NCBI RefSeq assembly: GCF_002387895.1
Contig: NZ_DGLI01000006.1
Coordinates: forward strand, 1 to 64,000
Reading direction: 5' to 3'
DNA from: Clostridium sp. UBA4548
GTDB lineage: Bacteria > Bacillota > Clostridia > Clostridiales > Clostridiaceae
Length of the DNA: 64,000 nt
Shown here: positions 61,601 through 64,000 of the stretch, in pieces
Layout: every line of letters starts with the position of its first letter
Numbering within the stretch: the first letter of the stretch is position 1
Notes under the pieces: model-generated
What the model was told of the DNA's origin: nothing
Databases searched by the model: none
The model's input: the letters and a program-made list of their open reading frames with translations, nothing else
Program-made: the position numbers and the translations under genes

Positions 61601-64000
61601 AACTATTTTATTAAAGCTATTAATAAGGCCAAACAATATGATTATAGCAATATGATTTTTTATGATTATACCTACTTGGCAAGTATATATTATAAATTCG
61701 GTAACTATGGAGAGGCGTACAGATATTATACTCTTTGTAGTGAGCAATTAGAAAAATGGCCTAGCCAAGGGCAAGAAGTAGTACCATATTATCTTCTAGC
61801 TTTTAAGATAAACTTCTCATTTGGTGATAAGGAAAAGGCCAGTAGTTATATAGAAAAAGCAAGAAAAATCTATGAGTACTCAGACTCAATATTGAAATGG
61901 GAGTTAGAGGTATTATCTTTATTTAATGAGTTTTTAATTAAAGAAGATTATAGTCTGGATATTTCTCAGAGGGTAATAGATATTAGTAAAAATATTACAA
62001 ATATCAATGAAAAGCTAAGTATTTTATATGAAAGTGCAATCATTCTAAATGATACTAATCATATAAAGGAAGCAAAAACTATCCATGAGTATATTGAGAA
62101 AGAAAACTTTAATAGTGATAGTAGCAGAATTATATGTAATAAAATATATATGGAAAGTACTCTTTACAACAAGCTAAATATTGAAGGCTTAACTAAAGCC
62201 ATAGAGCTCTGTAAGAAGTATGAGCAAGCTCAAATACTATGGAGAATATATTCGGAAATAGGAAATTATTATTTTAATGATAAGGAGTATTCCTATGCTG
62301 CTACTTATTACTTTGAGGCTTGTGGATTAGCTTCTGACTTAGTACTTCAAGTGCCAAAAGAGTACAGAGTAAATTTTATCAATAACAATAATATGACTAA
62401 GCCCTTCTTGAGATTTATGGATATAGAAAATTACTTTGAGAGTGGAAAGTTATTCTCTAAAATAAATGCAAGTTCAATCTCCTTAACCAATGAAGGGGAT
62501 ATTGAAGTGTTATTTAATTACTTAAATAATAACAAAATTTTAAAGAATAAAAGTTTTATAAAGTCTTTAAAGAAATTGTGGTCCTTTTCTTCTGGAGAGG
62601 ACATTCAGGGTATAGAAGGGTTAGTCAATAGACTAGGTTATAATAATATAAATAATATGGAGCTTATTGTTCAATATATTAGCCATACTACTTTAGCAGC
62701 AAAAGCTAGTATAATTATAGAAAAAGATAAAAAATTTGAAGTCTTAGTAAGTAGCAACAAAGATAATGAGTTACCAAAGGATTTAAGCATCATTCAAAGG
62801 TGCGGAGATTCCCTAAAACCTATTGTCAGTAAAGAGAATTTTCTAGAAGGGTTAAACTTGAAAAGCTGCAAGATCTCAAGCAGTAATACCAGAGCAACTA
62901 TGTGCATTCCTATAATCATAGATTCTAAAGTTCAGGTGGTTAGTGAGCATAGAAGAAACTCTGATATATATCACTATAGTGATAGTGTGCTTGGATATGT
63001 TTATGTGGAATCAGAAAGAATTCTTAATAATATTAGTGAAGACTCTTTAGAAGAATGTATGAGGATTAGCAAGTTACTAGGTATTATAATAGATAAGCAT
63101 AATATTAAGATTAGCTCCACCATTGATAAACTAACTGGAGCCTTTACAAGAAAGCACCTTGAGAAGTCTATTCAAAATCAAATAGAAAGATCTAGTGAGG
63201 TTAATTCCCAGTTTTCTTTAATTATGTTTGATTTAGATAAGTTTAAGGACGTTAACGATACTTTTGGACATAGGACAGGAGATAAGGTGTTGCAGAGGGT
63301 TTGTGAGGTAGTAATAAATAATATGAGGCAAACAGATCTAATTGGAAGATATGGTGGAGAAGAGTTTATTGTAATACTTCCTGGAACTGATATAGAAGGT
63401 GCAAAAGAAGCTGCAGAAAAAATTAGATTAAAAATTCATCAGGAAAGGATATTGGGTGATAAGAGAGATGTTACTATAAGTCTTGGAATATCAAACTATC
63501 CTTACCATACAGTGGTCTATGAAGAGTTAATTGAAAAAGCTGACCAAGCCCTTTATGCTGCAAAAAATAGTGGAAGAAATACTTTTAAGGTATGGAATGA
63601 AAGTTACTCTCTAAAAGGTAATACAACTAATAAGTTGAGTGGAATTTTGACAGGTAGTACTAATGGTGATTTTAGAAATGTTTCTACCTTAATAGAAGTT
63701 GTAGACTTAGTAAATGAAAGCAATTCTTTCGAGGATAAAATATATAAAATCTTGGGGAAGGTAAGTGAGATAGCAGAGGCTGAAAGTATAGGTTTATTTA
63801 TGGTTCATGAGGGTAATATAGCTAAGACTTTTGTAAGAAAACAGTTTTCCCAAAATTGGGAAGCCTTAGAGAATTTTAATGAAAATATAATCTATAACGC
63901 TATAGCTTCAGGAGAAAATATTTGCTCTATAGATTGGGATAATATAAGTGAGTATGATTCCATAACAGTAATACCAGAGTGGAAATCTCTTATGGTAATT
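58691..64000 (+). CDS. Giant pseudokinase-ATPase-TPR-GAF-GGDEF-GAF signalling protein (3' end beyond window)
   Basis: The frame is open for 1770 codons from GTG 58691 to the window end. Residues about 8-270 resemble a Ser/Thr kinase but are degenerate: ELNIDNIYIKN replaces the HRD loop, no DFG is seen, and APEYIRGES remains. An AAA/STAND ATPase follows, with Walker A GEVGIGKT (324-331) and Walker B IIIIDDVD (435-442). Then come many TPR-like helices (about 700-1230), a GAF-like domain, a GGDEF domain (from about 1476) with GGEEF at 1555-1559 and I-site RQTD at 1546-1549, and the start of a second GAF domain. It probably makes c-di-GMP under sensory control. The start has only a weak GAAGGG site. 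Confidence 0.85.
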   Translation, partial: MDIINNRYRVVNNLKQNRLCSVYEAIDIQKGFSTVKLYILNSKHVPKEFIDFCTVNFESLGSLNNPYMIEVLEFGIVKQIDNKKSYYRTYYYTTEFIEESEKLLNSTHIIKDINLLYYFINICKATNYFWISGEPYNELNIDNIYIKNKDFNIKLKDIITTELEKSQFSSEVELINLFNAPEYIRGESLSLSAQIYSLGVILIVLALKSKGLYKDNRQIIEIISNFQSCSCNEYKEVFTKKLYTIILKMIDFQPENRYKNIEEIIFSINSIYGTNYKVYDKNELEKLNFDIRIIGREEEISSILSIKDSIFKYDSSKKVTTVHGEVGIGKTRLLKHIQYILSLKEDYVLSSFDNVKINNQYSNKPLVDILKQMVPLANKELINKYAQELVKFLPEIADKKNVVTVNPLKGNKEKYKIISKIASFIGEFFADKQGIIIIDDVDKADEFTIDFFLYVISKYNKVSKIMILLSYRDGECLENKKFIEFLQKVRDNVKLEFLLKPLSSDQIGLMLKQVLNTGEISTKFPEDIYSHTKGNPLFIEETIKDIFARKMIYIKEDQGKWYRVDDDNFFLPQNMYEAYKNQVDKLDFVSWEILSTIAIFENPASIEVMREFISEDVQKISAIIDNLIIKGLLCRKIEDRGFVYDFYNRFLKAYIYETIEKEEKKKKHRLASEILGKYYEENNNGFISELIYHLEKSEQHNKLLYYYMENAEIMITLKNREEAIRNLSKAARLLEEENLIYEGHCSTNKLNLLLKIGDLYLEDGNRNEALKYYGKGEKIAGEYKLLKQQIDIIFRILDIIISTSNKDRVNSYIEKARYLLEHIDYKEGQLSYLKILCQRYFSEQSYDDVYKACMEGISLCDEEHLNHKVIFNTFLCNLLIVNSETHEALKSIKRCLQQCYDTNYTNGIVRCVNNLGVIYSDYLQDNQQALTYFKQVYELSREDNDIYNEIIALSNIGFTHYMLQQYNTAYNYFIKAINKAKQYDYSNMIFYDYTYLASIYYKFGNYGEAYRYYTLCSEQLEKWPSQGQEVVPYYLLAFKINFSFGDKEKASSYIEKARKIYEYSDSILKWELEVLSLFNEFLIKEDYSLDISQRVIDISKNITNINEKLSILYESAIILNDTNHIKEAKTIHEYIEKENFNSDSSRIICNKIYMESTLYNKLNIEGLTKAIELCKKYEQAQILWRIYSEIGNYYFNDKEYSYAATYYFEACGLASDLVLQVPKEYRVNFINNNNMTKPFLRFMDIENYFESGKLFSKINASSISLTNEGDIEVLFNYLNNNKILKNKSFIKSLKKLWSFSSGEDIQGIEGLVNRLGYNNINNMELIVQYISHTTLAAKASIIIEKDKKFEVLVSSNKDNELPKDLSIIQRCGDSLKPIVSKENFLEGLNLKSCKISSSNTRATMCIPIIIDSKVQVVSEHRRNSDIYHYSDSVLGYVYVESERILNNISEDSLEECMRISKLLGIIIDKHNIKISSTIDKLTGAFTRKHLEKSIQNQIERSSEVNSQFSLIMFDLDKFKDVNDTFGHRTGDKVLQRVCEVVINNMRQTDLIGRYGGEEFIVILPGTDIEGAKEAAEKIRLKIHQERILGDKRDVTISLGISNYPYHTVVYEELIEKADQALYAAKNSGRNTFKVWNESYSLKGNTTNKLSGILTGSTNGDFRNVSTLIEVVDLVNESNSFEDKIYKILGKVSEIAEAESIGLFMVHEGNIAKTFVRKQFSQNWEALENFNENIIYNAIASGENICSIDWDNISEYDSITVIPEWKSLMVI

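Noticed and set aside
1..64000. CRISPR arrays, prophage, insertion sequences
   Set aside because: No spaced direct repeats, transposase or phage structural genes were seen; the only repeat elements are the two palindromes, parS and tRNAs.

Overview
The window looks like the replication-origin region of a low-GC, endospore-forming Firmicute of the Clostridium type. The evidence is very AT-rich DNA, the gene order gyrA-gyrB-remB-recF-yaaA-dnaN-dnaA / oriC / rpmH-rnpA-yidD-yidC-jag-mnmE-mnmG-rsmG-noc-parA-parB, spore-associated genes (yyaC, a LonC-type protease), and a FabT-FabK type fatty-acid cluster. No species is claimed.

Layout. 1-412: edge of an rRNA operon that would run leftwards off the window (promoter and boxA-like leader only). 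413-9656 (minus): gyrA, gyrB, remB, recF, yaaA, dnaN, dnaA. 8037-8306 and 9657-10134: the two halves of a bipartite oriC, with DnaA boxes in both and a DnaA-trio-like unwinding module between dnaA and dnaN. 10237-20337 (plus): L34, RNase P protein, membrane insertion, tRNA wobble-uridine modification and chromosome partition genes, with three parS sites between 17.8 and 21.3 kb. 21.8-25.1 kb: YyaC, a class V aminotransferase, YedF and a DUF3343 Se/S carrier-like protein. 25.6-33.4 kb: DUF951, MazG-like, DUF2232, GdpP-type c-di-AMP phosphodiesterase, rplI, lonC and dnaB. 33.5-38.7 kb: TM2 protein, YhaM-like nuclease, COG2509 flavoprotein, purA and a DUF1858 redox-disulfide protein. 38.8-43.0 kb: HI0933-type flavoprotein, four tRNAs (Glu, Val, Asp, Thr) and the helicase-loading pair dnaI/dnaD. 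43.4-45.0 kb: M23 peptidase and an unrecognised 216-residue protein. 45.4-55.6 kb: a complete type II fatty-acid cluster, fabT-fabH-acpP-fabK-fabD-fabG-fabF-accB-fabZ-accC-accD-accA. 55.9-64.0 kb: DegV, an Amidase_6 protein, SEC-C methionine aminopeptidase and the first 1770 codons of a giant pseudokinase/ATPase/TPR/GAF/GGDEF protein that runs off the end.

Most genes run away from oriC, with replication. The exceptions right of the origin are yyaC, the class V aminotransferase, the HI0933 flavoprotein and dnaI/dnaD.

The best leads are outside the core genes. (1) A near-identical 16-bp palindrome lies exactly 37 bp upstream of the -10 element of both the DUF1858 gene and the 216-residue orphan gene, which suggests a shared FNR/CRP-family (HcpR-like) nitrosative-stress regulon. 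(2) The giant signalling protein has a degenerate kinase domain and an apparently intact diguanylate cyclase. (3) Two related long imperfect palindromes lie in intergenic DNA. (4) A parS site forms the stem of a terminator-like hairpin. (5) Structured spacers sit inside the fab cluster, and a hairpin separates the Shine-Dalgarno sequence from the start codon of lonC. Many gene starts were moved from the longest open frame to the codon with the best ribosome-binding site.
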